Source: Flavobacteriales bacterium (lineage in GTDB: Bacteria > Bacteroidota > Bacteroidia > Flavobacteriales_G > Salibacteraceae). From it: DNA of 64,000 bases. The DNA is taken from NCBI GenBank assembly GCA_013204105.1, contig JABMOM010000003.1, forward strand, positions 62,001 to 126,000. The letters are read 5' to 3'. The notes beneath the pieces were generated by a model. The model saw only the letters and a list, made by a program, of their open reading frames with translations, was not told where the DNA came from and made no database searches. Shown here piece after piece: positions 36,388 to 44,496 of this stretch. How positions within the stretch are numbered: position 1 is the stretch's first letter; each line of letters starts with the position of its first letter. The translations under genes and the position numbers were made by a program.

Positions 36388-37899
36388 ATGTCAAACGAAC
36401 TGAACGACCAGGAAAGAGAACGAAGAGAAAGCCTCGACGAACTGCGCGCGCTGGGAATTGATCCGTACCCCGCGGCAATGTATCCAACGAACACTACCTC
36501 TGTGGTGATCAAACAGGAATTCGAGCAGGACGAGAACAGTGGGAAGGACGTGTGCATCGCCGGTCGACTCATGGGTCGCCGCATCATGGGCAAGGCATCC
36601 TTTGCCGAGATCATGGATCACAACGGGCGCATTCAAGTGTACTTCAATCGCGACGAAATCTGTCCGGATGAAGACAAGACCATGTACAATACGGTCTTCA
36701 AGAAACTGCTCGACATCGGAGACTTCATCGGCATCAAGGGACATGTGTTTCGCACCCAATTAGGCGAGATTTCCGTGCATGTAAAGGAATTCACCGTGTT
36801 ATCTAAAACGTTGAAGCCTCTGCCGATCGTAAAGACGGATGCAGAAGGAAACGTACACGATGGTTTTGCCGACAAGGAGCAACGCTACAGAATGCGCTAC
36901 CTCGACTTGGTGGTCAACCCACACGTGAAAAAAGTGTTTGAACAACGCACCAAGATCATGAACTCCTTGCGCTCGTTTATCAACGAACGAGGCTATTTGG
37001 AAGTAGACACGCCGGTATTGCAACCCATTCCTGGAGGGGCTGCGGCGCGTCCGTTCACCACGCACCACAACACGCTCGATCAGGACATGTATTTGCGCAT
37101 TGCAAATGAGCTGTACTTGAAGCGATTGATCGTAGGCGGTTATGAAGGAGTGTACGAATTCTCTCGCAACTTCCGCAACGAAGGCATGGACCGCACGCAC
37201 AATCCAGAATTCACGGTCATGGAGATCTACGTGGCCTACAAGGACTATCAGTGGATGATGGACTTCACCGAAGAGATGATCGAGAAGGCGGTGGTGGACC
37301 TGCACGGAAAAACGCAGTTGGAACTGGGCGAAACCACGATTGAATTCAAACGACCTTTCAAGCGGGTTACCTTCTTGGGTGCGATCAAGGATGCCACAGG
37401 AACCGACGTTTCAGGAATGAATGAAGAGGACCTCCGCGACTTCTGCAAGACGCTGCACATCCAAACCGACACTTCGATGGGCCGCGGAAAGTTGCTCGAC
37501 GAAATTTTTGGAGAAGTAGCCGAACCGGGCTTCATCCAACCGACGTTCGTCATGGACTACCCGATCGAAATGAGTCCGCTGTGCAAGCGTCACCGCGAAG
37601 ACCCAACGCTCACTGAGCGCTTCGAATTGATGGTGAACGGAAAGGAATTGGCCAACGCCTACTCCGAGCTCAACGACCCCATCGATCAGCGCGAGCGCTT
37701 TGAGGAACAACTCAAGCTAAGCGAAAAGGGCGACGACGAAGCCATGTTCATCGACCAGGACTTCCTGCGTTCCTTGGAGTACGGCATGCCCCCGACCTCA
37801 GGTATGGGCATCGGCATCGACCGCTTGGTAATGTTCCTGACCAACCAGGATTCCATCCAAGACGTACTCTTCTTTCCTCAGATGAGGCCCGAACGTTAG
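36388..37899 (+). CDS. lysS: Lysine--tRNA ligase, class II
   Basis: A 503-residue class II aminoacyl-tRNA synthetase. An N-terminal OB-fold anticodon domain (VCIAGRLMGRRIMGKASFAE) precedes the catalytic core: motif 1 around RSFINERGYLEVDTPVLQP, motif 2 (FRNEGMDRTHNPEFT) and motif 3 (GMGIGIDRLVMFL). The end, FFPQMRPER, is the usual LysS C-terminus. It is monocistronic and divergent from the PGI/PMI gene. The DNA encoding MRPER-stop is repeated twice more in degenerate form downstream, described separately. Confidence 0.96.
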   Translation: MSNELNDQERERRESLDELRALGIDPYPAAMYPTNTTSVVIKQEFEQDENSGKDVCIAGRLMGRRIMGKASFAEIMDHNGRIQVYFNRDEICPDEDKTMYNTVFKKLLDIGDFIGIKGHVFRTQLGEISVHVKEFTVLSKTLKPLPIVKTDAEGNVHDGFADKEQRYRMRYLDLVVNPHVKKVFEQRTKIMNSLRSFINERGYLEVDTPVLQPIPGGAAARPFTTHHNTLDQDMYLRIANELYLKRLIVGGYEGVYEFSRNFRNEGMDRTHNPEFTVMEIYVAYKDYQWMMDFTEEMIEKAVVDLHGKTQLELGETTIEFKRPFKRVTFLGAIKDATGTDVSGMNEEDLRDFCKTLHIQTDTSMGRGKLLDEIFGEVAEPGFIQPTFVMDYPIEMSPLCKRHREDPTLTERFELMVNGKELANAYSELNDPIDQRERFEEQLKLSEKGDDEAMFIDQDFLRSLEYGMPPTSGMGIGIDRLVMFLTNQDSIQDVLFFPQMRPER

Positions 37900-38038
37900 T
37901 GAGGTGCCGAATCCACGAGCACCCGAAAAAAACATACAACCACGCGAGCTAAATGCGACCGGAGCGTTAGCGGAGGGAGAATTCACGAGCACCCGAAAAA
38001 ATAGGCAGACCGGCGAGTAGATGAGGCCCGAACGTTAG
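37881..38038 (+). repeat. Degenerate tandem repeat of the lysS 3' end
   Basis: The lysS terminal sequence ATGAGGCCCGAACGTTAG (37882-37899) recurs as ATGCGACCGGAGCGTTAG (37953-37970) and again unchanged at 38021-38038. The segment after the first two copies is also shared (ATTCACGAGCACCCGAAAAA or a close match at about 37910-37931 and 37980-38001). The period is about 68-71 bases. Only the first copy is coding; the others are in gene-free DNA. Confidence 0.85.
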
Positions 38039-38300
38039 GTTAGGGAGTAGGGATTAGGTGATTGGTGATTGGTGATTGGTGATTGGTGAAAAACTAAAAG
38101 TGAAAAGTGGATGGGGAGTAGGCGGAATATCTTGAGTGCAGAAAGATTGAAGAGCAAAGATTAGTTCGGGGTTATCAAACCCAATAGCGAATCTTCAACT
38201 ACAACTTCAACTCTGGTTCGCTAGAAAGTCCTTCCATTGGAATTACTTTGGGTGACCGAAGCACAAGCCAGCAGCCAGAAGCGAGCAGCCAGCAGCTATC

Positions 38301-38350
38301 TCAAATGTCAGTTCGAGTGGCCGCGCCAGAGGCGTGGATGAATCGAGAAC
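38301..38350 (+). repeat. GTCAGTTCGAGTG...TCGAGAAC dispersed repeat, copy 1
   Basis: A 50-base element with an internal GC-rich hairpin (GCGCC AGA GGCGT) between ends GTCAGTTCGAGTGG and ATCGAGAAC. A nearly identical copy lies at 38439 and an inverted copy at 56989. Similar elements are common between genes in Bacteroidota genomes. Confidence 0.8.
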
Positions 38351-38438
38351 AACATGGGTTTAGGGAATAGGGATTAGTTGATTGGTGATTGGTGAAAAAC
38401 TAAAAGTGAAAAGTGAAAGAGGGATAGGACATCTTCTC

Positions 38439-38488
38439 TCAAATGTCAGTTCGAGTGGCCGCGCCAGAGGCGTGGATGTATCGAGAAC
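38439..38488 (+). repeat. GTCAGTTCGAGTG...TCGAGAAC dispersed repeat, copy 2
   Basis: Differs from copy 1 by a single visible base (GTATCGAG instead of GAATCGAG). It continues into block B (38489-38569), which is shared with the right-hand locus. Confidence 0.8.
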
Positions 38489-38577
38489 AATTTCAATGAG
38501 CTCATGTGCTAATGGGCTAATCAACTATTCCCTACTCCCCAATCAACTAATCCCCGCTGCGAAGCAGCCTGCAGCCA

Positions 38578-41500
38578 TCACCTCAGTAGATTCACCATTC
38601 CTAGGAGCTCTTGGATCTCGCCTTTGGAGGTGGTGTACTTGATGTAGTAGGAATACGAACCTGTGGGTGCTTTGCGCACTCCTTTTACGGTTCCGTCCCA
38701 CCCGGAGTAGATGTCGTTGGATTCGAAGATGACCTCTCCCCAGCGATCCCAGATTTGGACGAAGAAGGGTTGGTCTTCATTGAAGCCTTGGGCCAACCAC
38801 ATGTCATTGTCGCCATCTCCATTGGGAGTGAAGGTATTGGGCACATACAACGTGGTGATCGGATCAAAGTCCAATATCTTTTCGAGGGAATCGGGGCAAT
38901 TGAATTCGTTCCACGCCCACATCGAAATGGGATAATTGCCATGGCGTTGATAGAAATGCGTCGGTTGGAACTGCTTGCTAGAATCACCATCACCGAAGGT
39001 CCACAGGTACTTGAAGGCCCCGTTGGTTCGGTTGTCAAATTCTACTGTTGGATCATACATTCCCAAGCCATTTGTTAGGATGTCAAATTTGGCCACTGGT
39101 CTTGGGTAGACCGTTACCGTGTCGTTCAACCAAGCCCCAACATTGCAACCCTCATCCGAGGTAGAACTGAGAAAAATTCGGTAATGCACAGGCAGGGTTG
39201 TATCGTTCTTGAGCACGATGCTCGCTTCGCGCTGGTTTGAAACGCTTCGACCTCTTACGATCCAGTTCGTGGACAAACTTCCATTGCCAATGGTGCTCTT
39301 ATCGACCAAGTTCACCTGAAGATCAGTACAACCCGCTAAAGGAGAAATATCATAATCAACCACCGGGGATTCGTGGATCTTCACCGTGCGGTAGGTAGTG
39401 TCCTTGCAACCATTGTTGGAAGAGACCACCAGCGAAACATCATAGGTTCCGGGTGCTCCATAAGGATGTCCAGGAAACTGTTCGTTGGAAGTGCTGTCGT
39501 CGCCAAAGTTCCAACTCCACTGATTGACCAACCCCATGGGAATCTTACTCAAGTCCGTGAAGTTTGTGGTGTCGTGCTGGCACGCAGGGTCTGCCATAAA
39601 AGAGGCTTTCGGCAGTGGAAAGATGAAGGCTGCGTTTTCATCAAAGGTGGTGCACCCGTAATTGGAGGTCGTAGTCAATCGAATATTGACAGAGCCAAAG
39701 GTTTGTGTATAGTAAGTGGGATTGGGCTGCAAAGAGAAGGTGTCTGAGTCGAGCTCCCACACCCAAGAAACGATGGCATCGCCGCCGGGAGTGACATTGG
39801 CAATGGAGCTTTGATCCGTAAACGGAAGGTCATCACCTACGCATACATTGTTGGTCCAACCGAAGGCCGTATGTGGGATAGGATAGACGCGAATATTCTG
39901 GACGATCGTATCGGTGCACCCGAAGTTCGTGATCACCGAGTGGGCGACGCTGAAGAGACCCGGTGATGTATAGTCGTGACTCGGCGATTGCACCGTAGTG
40001 CTCGTCCCGTCTCCTAGGTTCCAAGCATACTGGAGAATAGTGCCGCTCTGAGAAGTACTGGTCGGACTGAAGAAAGCCGTCTCGTTTAGGCAGATCGAAT
40101 CCAAGGTGAATCCTGGCACCGGAAGGTGATAGGCGAGAGTATTGAGGGTAATGTCATCCGAACAACCACTGTCTGAAGTGACCACCAAAGTGACGTTCTG
40201 CGAACCCGGCGTCTGAAACTGATGGCTCGGACTTGGAAGCGCAGAGGTATCTCCATCGCCGAAGGACCACAACCAATTTGCGATGGCTCCCAAGGCGATG
40301 GTGGAACTGTCTTGGAAGGCGTGCACCTCATTAAAGCAAACCGGGTCAACCTTGAAATCTGCATTGGGAACGGCATGAACAAACACATCCGTGCTGAGGG
40401 AGTCGTCGCACCCTTGGGCATCTACCACATAGAACGTAGCTGTGTAAGTACCATGCCCGGGATAGATGTGGTCAGGATTTGGGGATGTATAATCAATACT
40501 GCCATCGGTGTTGACATCCCACGATTTTGAAATGATGGGTGGACCAGCTGAGGCGGAATTGTCGGTGAATTGCACTGCTGTGCCATCGCATTCATTCCCT
40601 ACGCCGAAAGACGGATCTGGATTGGGATGCACCACCACGTTCATGAAGGTATCGAGTATGCACCCTGAAGTGGTTTCAAATTCTAAGGTCACGTAGTAGG
40701 TATTCCCCGCTGCGTACAAATGCGCAGGGGATGCTTGGCTCGAGGTAGACCCATCGCCAAAATCCCAGCTGTAGGAAAGAATGGATGAGGCCGGCATTAG
40801 GGTGGAATACGAGAACTGGGTGGAGTCTCCCAAACAGACCGTATTGGCAGCAATGCTCACTTCATCCACATACTCCACATAGACCGAATCAGAACTAGAA
40901 CAATCACCCAATCCAATGGTGCAGTAATACAATCCTGCGCTATCCAGCAGGATGGACGCGGTGGTATCCCCAGTATTCCACAGGTAATAGTCACCTGATA
41001 TTTGGGTCGTAAATAAGGTATCCTCACCGGTACACAAGTAAACGGTATCAGGCTCTGACGGATGGGTGCCAATGTTGACGTGAAACGGGTTCGGAAGGCC
41101 CCACCGGCAAACGCAGGTTGATGACCCAGAAATGCTAAAACCGCTGATTTGAAAATTACACCCTGTACCTGCTGTATTCGGCAAATTGATCACCCCCAAG
41201 GACGTTTGTCCATACTTCGAGATGTAGATTTTGCCATCGGGAGCCAGGGCTAGGTAACTGAGTCCGGGGCCTCCCAATTGCGTCTGGGTTGAATTTGTGA
41301 AGTTGTATTGATACAAGTACTGACCGTATCCGCTGGTGTAGTAAAGTTTGGTTCCATCTGGAGACCATGCGGAACCGAAGCCATTGGTCACCGTTCCGAT
41401 GTTGGTCCAATTGGAGGTCTGCCCCGTATTGTTGTCGAAATCGCAGATATACATGCCGCTGTTCTCGACGCTCATGGCCATCTTGGTAAAGTCCTCTGAA

Positions 41501-42138
41501 AACACGATGTTGCCCCTAGCGCTTTCGCCAGAAATTCCTGTGGCTGTTGCCACCGGACTGCTACTCACGCCATTGGTGTCGATCAAATAAGCGGTCACGG
41601 AATCATTGCCGCTCGTGATCATCATCCAGTAAGCTGGACACAGCGTTCCATGAGGTGCTGTACCACATCGTTCTGTGCCGGTGGACTGCAAGAAATTGTT
41701 CTTCGAAGTGACGGTACCATTCGCCCCGATGCTCATATCTGCCTCTGACCAATAGGCATTCGTAATGTTGTTGTGAAAGATGTAAAATTGATCGAGTGAG
41801 GCTCCCGGTTTAGGAAGGATCAAAGCGCTTTCAATCGAAGATGAGTTGGCCGTGAGTCCCGTTCCGTTGGAAAGGGTGTTGTTGTTTTGCCCATTGTAAA
41901 CCGTCGCTCCGTCTGTATAGGCGATGAAATCACCATTGGCTGGATTGCTCCAAACGGCGGAGGCTTCAAAGGAGTTGATGGAGAGCGTACAAGAAACTAC
42001 CGGTGCTCCGCCTCCCGAAAAGTCCATATGCACCCCCGTGCCGAAGGCCCAATGGTCATACTCGTTGCCTTGCGCATGGGCAAGCAAACTGAAGCACAAT
42101 AAAGTGCCCATGAGCATGAAATTTCTTGGGTGTCGCAT
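38578..42138 (-). CDS. PKD-domain cargo protein with T9SS type B sorting domain
   Basis: An 1186-residue secreted protein. I chose the ATG at 42138, which begins a signal peptide (MRHPRNFMLMGTLLCF, cleavage after AHAQ); the longer frame to 42279 would overlap the prsW gene. Residues about 25-370 look like a beta-propeller (repeating FSEDFTKMAMSVE, WSPDGTKLYYTSG, LALAPDGKIYISK). About eight PKD-like repeats follow, recognisable by WDFGDGSTS, WSFGDGDTS and YSWNFGDD-like cores, each near 85 residues. A CHU_C type B domain closes the protein (VPNTFTPNGDGDNDMW, IWDRWGEV, MVNLLR). It is probably a large surface adhesin or structural protein exported by T9SS. Confidence 0.9.
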   Translation of the reverse strand: MRHPRNFMLMGTLLCFSLLAHAQGNEYDHWAFGTGVHMDFSGGGAPVVSCTLSINSFEASAVWSNPANGDFIAYTDGATVYNGQNNNTLSNGTGLTANSSSIESALILPKPGASLDQFYIFHNNITNAYWSEADMSIGANGTVTSKNNFLQSTGTERCGTAPHGTLCPAYWMMITSGNDSVTAYLIDTNGVSSSPVATATGISGESARGNIVFSEDFTKMAMSVENSGMYICDFDNNTGQTSNWTNIGTVTNGFGSAWSPDGTKLYYTSGYGQYLYQYNFTNSTQTQLGGPGLSYLALAPDGKIYISKYGQTSLGVINLPNTAGTGCNFQISGFSISGSSTCVCRWGLPNPFHVNIGTHPSEPDTVYLCTGEDTLFTTQISGDYYLWNTGDTTASILLDSAGLYYCTIGLGDCSSSDSVYVEYVDEVSIAANTVCLGDSTQFSYSTLMPASSILSYSWDFGDGSTSSQASPAHLYAAGNTYYVTLEFETTSGCILDTFMNVVVHPNPDPSFGVGNECDGTAVQFTDNSASAGPPIISKSWDVNTDGSIDYTSPNPDHIYPGHGTYTATFYVVDAQGCDDSLSTDVFVHAVPNADFKVDPVCFNEVHAFQDSSTIALGAIANWLWSFGDGDTSALPSPSHQFQTPGSQNVTLVVTSDSGCSDDITLNTLAYHLPVPGFTLDSICLNETAFFSPTSTSQSGTILQYAWNLGDGTSTTVQSPSHDYTSPGLFSVAHSVITNFGCTDTIVQNIRVYPIPHTAFGWTNNVCVGDDLPFTDQSSIANVTPGGDAIVSWVWELDSDTFSLQPNPTYYTQTFGSVNIRLTTTSNYGCTTFDENAAFIFPLPKASFMADPACQHDTTNFTDLSKIPMGLVNQWSWNFGDDSTSNEQFPGHPYGAPGTYDVSLVVSSNNGCKDTTYRTVKIHESPVVDYDISPLAGCTDLQVNLVDKSTIGNGSLSTNWIVRGRSVSNQREASIVLKNDTTLPVHYRIFLSSTSDEGCNVGAWLNDTVTVYPRPVAKFDILTNGLGMYDPTVEFDNRTNGAFKYLWTFGDGDSSKQFQPTHFYQRHGNYPISMWAWNEFNCPDSLEKILDFDPITTLYVPNTFTPNGDGDNDMWLAQGFNEDQPFFVQIWDRWGEVIFESNDIYSGWDGTVKGVRKAPTGSYSYYIKYTTSKGEIQELLGMVNLLR

Positions 42139-42223
42139 TGTTTGTTTGAGGGTCGGTTGACCCTGTAGACGCAAAAGTAAGTCGAACGTTGTCGGAACAC
42201 GCATTTTTCGAAAGCACCTGCGC

Positions 42224-43426
42224 TTACTCTGCACCCCAGGAATCGGTATTACTGGGCTCATTCGGGATGACTGAGTCAAAGACCTTCTGCCCTACCGAGA
42301 GCATTTTGGGTGCGATGCGAAAGCGACTGAAACTCAGGCTCAAGTAGTAGATCAGGAATCCGTAACCATACAATTGCCCTCGGAGAAATCCATTTGCAGT
42401 CGTCTTTCCATGGGCAATGCCAATGATCAAGGCGGAGGCGATCAACAGGGCAGATAACCAAAAGATGAGAAAATACCGGAGCTTATCATTGATCAGCTTC
42501 CGGTGTGGATTAAAGAACCGCGATGCATTGATGGTCCTGTTCTTCATACTGAACCAGAAGTGGGTGGTCAACAAGAAAAAGATCAAGGTCAATCCGTCGT
42601 ACTGCTTGGCGATCACATTGATGAGCCAGAAGTCGTAAAACCCATGCATCAAGGCTGCGATCAAGAATCCGCCAACTAAGAACCGCCAGCCCGTCCAGTG
42701 CTTCTTGTACACGGAAATCATGACGGAATAGCCTACAACCGAGCTGAAGGTCATGTGCGCTACCGTCGCAAACAATGCACGCGCGTTGATCGCGAAGAAA
42801 TCCGACCGCATGATGTACATGGAGTTCTCGATGAATGCGAATCCTAGCGCGGAGATAGCTGCGTACAGAATGAAATCATAGGGTTCACGCACGACATGTT
42901 TATATCGAATGATCACCAACAACGGCAAGAGCTTCACGAATTCCTCCACCATCCCGATGCCGACGACGCAATAGATGAAATCGTTCCACTGATCCCCGTT
43001 CAAGTCAAATCCAAGTTGATAGTTTATGAAATTGGAAATTGGAAAAACAAGCCAGGGGGTTACGCAACCCAAAACGAAGACCACCAAGATGTTGGACCAC
43101 CGCTCTGGGTCAAAGATGTCGAGCTTTCGTAAGTATACGGCCCAGATGGAGCTGATGGCAAGGGCTGTGGAAATACCGATGATGGTGTTAAAATGCAAAC
43201 GATCGGCTTCATCCACCAATGGAGAGATATTGGGCAGGGCCAGTTCAATGAGCAAGAACCCTGCGATCAGAAAGCCCCCGACGGTAATTACGTACTTGTG
43301 GCGTTTGAATTTCCAGAAGTCCTGACTGTCTGAACTACGCCTAAAATCGAGGTATTTATAGCGCAAGAACTGAAAGATCAGGAAGGCGCCGATCAGGTTG
43401 AAGATGATCGTGAGAAGTCTCCACAT
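42224..43426 (-). CDS. PrsW family intramembrane metalloprotease
   Basis: A roughly 400-residue polytopic membrane protein. The start is taken at the ATG at 43426 (MWRLLTIIFNLIGAF); a longer frame from 43486 exists. The catalytic motifs of the PrsW/CPBP-like family are present: GMVEEFVKLLP (E-E-x-x-K), a His in ATVAHMTFSSVVGY and the HGFYDFW motif. Bacillus PrsW cleaves anti-sigma factor RsiW within the membrane. No anti-sigma gene is adjacent, so the substrate is unknown. It is divergent from gpsA and upstream of the PKD cargo gene on the same strand. Confidence 0.88.
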   Translation of the reverse strand: MWRLLTIIFNLIGAFLIFQFLRYKYLDFRRSSDSQDFWKFKRHKYVITVGGFLIAGFLLIELALPNISPLVDEADRLHFNTIIGISTALAISSIWAVYLRKLDIFDPERWSNILVVFVLGCVTPWLVFPISNFINYQLGFDLNGDQWNDFIYCVVGIGMVEEFVKLLPLLVIIRYKHVVREPYDFILYAAISALGFAFIENSMYIMRSDFFAINARALFATVAHMTFSSVVGYSVMISVYKKHWTGWRFLVGGFLIAALMHGFYDFWLINVIAKQYDGLTLIFFLLTTHFWFSMKNRTINASRFFNPHRKLINDKLRYFLIFWLSALLIASALIIGIAHGKTTANGFLRGQLYGYGFLIYYLSLSFSRFRIAPKMLSVGQKVFDSVIPNEPSNTDSWGAE

Positions 43427-43503
43427 GAGCCAAAGCTGAGAAAAAGATTGAAGCCGTAGACTTAGGCCCCGTTCTGCGCTTCGCATTTTTTACTTTTGAG
43501 GCA

Positions 43504-44496
43504 ATGGAACATACGTTCGGAGTAATCGGAGGCGGGAGCTGGGCCACGGCCATTGCGAAGATGTTGAGCAACAATTCTTCAAAGGTGAACTGGTGGCTGC
43601 GGCATGAGGAAAGCGTGGAATACCTGAAAAAGTTCAGGCACAACGACCGCTACTTGCAGTCAGTAGAATTTGACATGGATAGGGTACACCCGAGCCATGA
43701 CCTGAAAAAGGTCGTCTCAGAAAGCGACATCCTCGTAGTAGCCATTCCCTCGGCGTTCATCTTCGAGACATTTAACGGTTTCAAGGTCGATGGCATTGAA
43801 AAGAAGATTCTGTTCAGCGCGATCAAAGGCATCGTGCCCGAGTATCACTCCATTCCAGCGCGCTTTTTTCACAAAGAATTTGGCATCCCTTACGAGCGCA
43901 TTGGCATCATCTCCGGCCCTTGCCACGCTGAAGAGATCGCTTTGGAGCGATTGAGTTACCTCACCCTGGCCTGTCCCGATGTGGAAATTGCTGCGATCAT
44001 GGCCGAGGCCTTGGCTTGCAGGTATGTCAAGACCTCAACATCAGAAGACATCTTCGGAACAGAGATCAGTGCAGTCATGAAGAACATCATGGCCATCGCT
44101 TCTGGCATTTGCCACGGCTTGGGCTACGGCGATAACTTTCAGGCGGTACTCATCAGCAATTCCATTCAGGAGATCGAAAACTTTGTAGATGCGGTGAGTC
44201 CGGTGCACCGTGACGTAAACTCATCGGCTTATCTGGGAGACCTACTCGTAACCGCCTATTCTCAATTCAGCCGCAACCGCGCCTTCGGCATGATGATCGG
44301 TAAAGGCTACAGCGTCAAAGCGGCGCAATTGGAAATGAGCATGATTGCAGAAGGCTATTATGCCGTGAAATCGATCGTGGAGATGAACAAGAAGTTTGGG
44401 GTTGATTTACCGATTACGCGTGCGGTCTATCACATTCTGTATGAAAAGATCTCACCGGTGATTGAAATGAACCTGCTCAAGGACAAGTTCGTTTGA
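43504..44496 (+). CDS. gpsA: Glycerol-3-phosphate dehydrogenase, NAD(P)+
   Basis: A 330-residue cytoplasmic enzyme reducing dihydroxyacetone phosphate to sn-glycerol-3-phosphate for phospholipid synthesis. The Rossmann motif GVIGGGSWATAIAKML is at the N-terminus; further motifs are NDRYLQSV, VVAIPSAF, ILFSAIKGI with the catalytic Lys, ISGPCHAEEI and ISAVMKNIMAIASGI. The stop codon TGA at 44494-44496 is immediately followed by the reverse-strand stop of the histidine kinase gene, so the two convergent genes abut with no spacer. Confidence 0.95.
   Translation: MEHTFGVIGGGSWATAIAKMLSNNSSKVNWWLRHEESVEYLKKFRHNDRYLQSVEFDMDRVHPSHDLKKVVSESDILVVAIPSAFIFETFNGFKVDGIEKKILFSAIKGIVPEYHSIPARFFHKEFGIPYERIGIISGPCHAEEIALERLSYLTLACPDVEIAAIMAEALACRYVKTSTSEDIFGTEISAVMKNIMAIASGICHGLGYGDNFQAVLISNSIQEIENFVDAVSPVHRDVNSSAYLGDLLVTAYSQFSRNRAFGMMIGKGYSVKAAQLEMSMIAEGYYAVKSIVEMNKKFGVDLPITRAVYHILYEKISPVIEMNLLKDKFV

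Larger units (their letters stand above)
37900..38577. repeat. Gene-free mosaic repeat locus (left)
   Basis: No plausible gene is seen in this 678-base stretch. It contains the lysS-tail copies, a GATTGGT heptamer array (four perfect copies at 38060-38087, preceded by GATTAGGT) and a second array with two copies (38380-38393), each leading into the same GAAAAACTAAAAGTGAAAAG sequence. Degenerate CTGCTGG-type words lie at 38268-38300. Block A (38137-38211) and block B (about 38439-38569) both recur in inverted orientation at 56.8-57.0 kb. Confidence 0.85.

Noticed and set aside
38310-38350. A tRNA suggested by the TTCGAGT string in the dispersed repeat
   Set aside because: There is no acceptor stem, D arm or anticodon arm around it; the same string is part of a repeated hairpin element.
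37900-38577. A CRISPR array at the left repeat locus
   Set aside because: Repeat units are 7 or about 70 bases, without regular spacers of equal length and without cas genes.
38382-38642. An 86-residue open frame at 38.4 kb
   Set aside because: Its sequence comes from the GATTGGT array and dispersed repeats and it runs into the PKD gene on the opposite strand.
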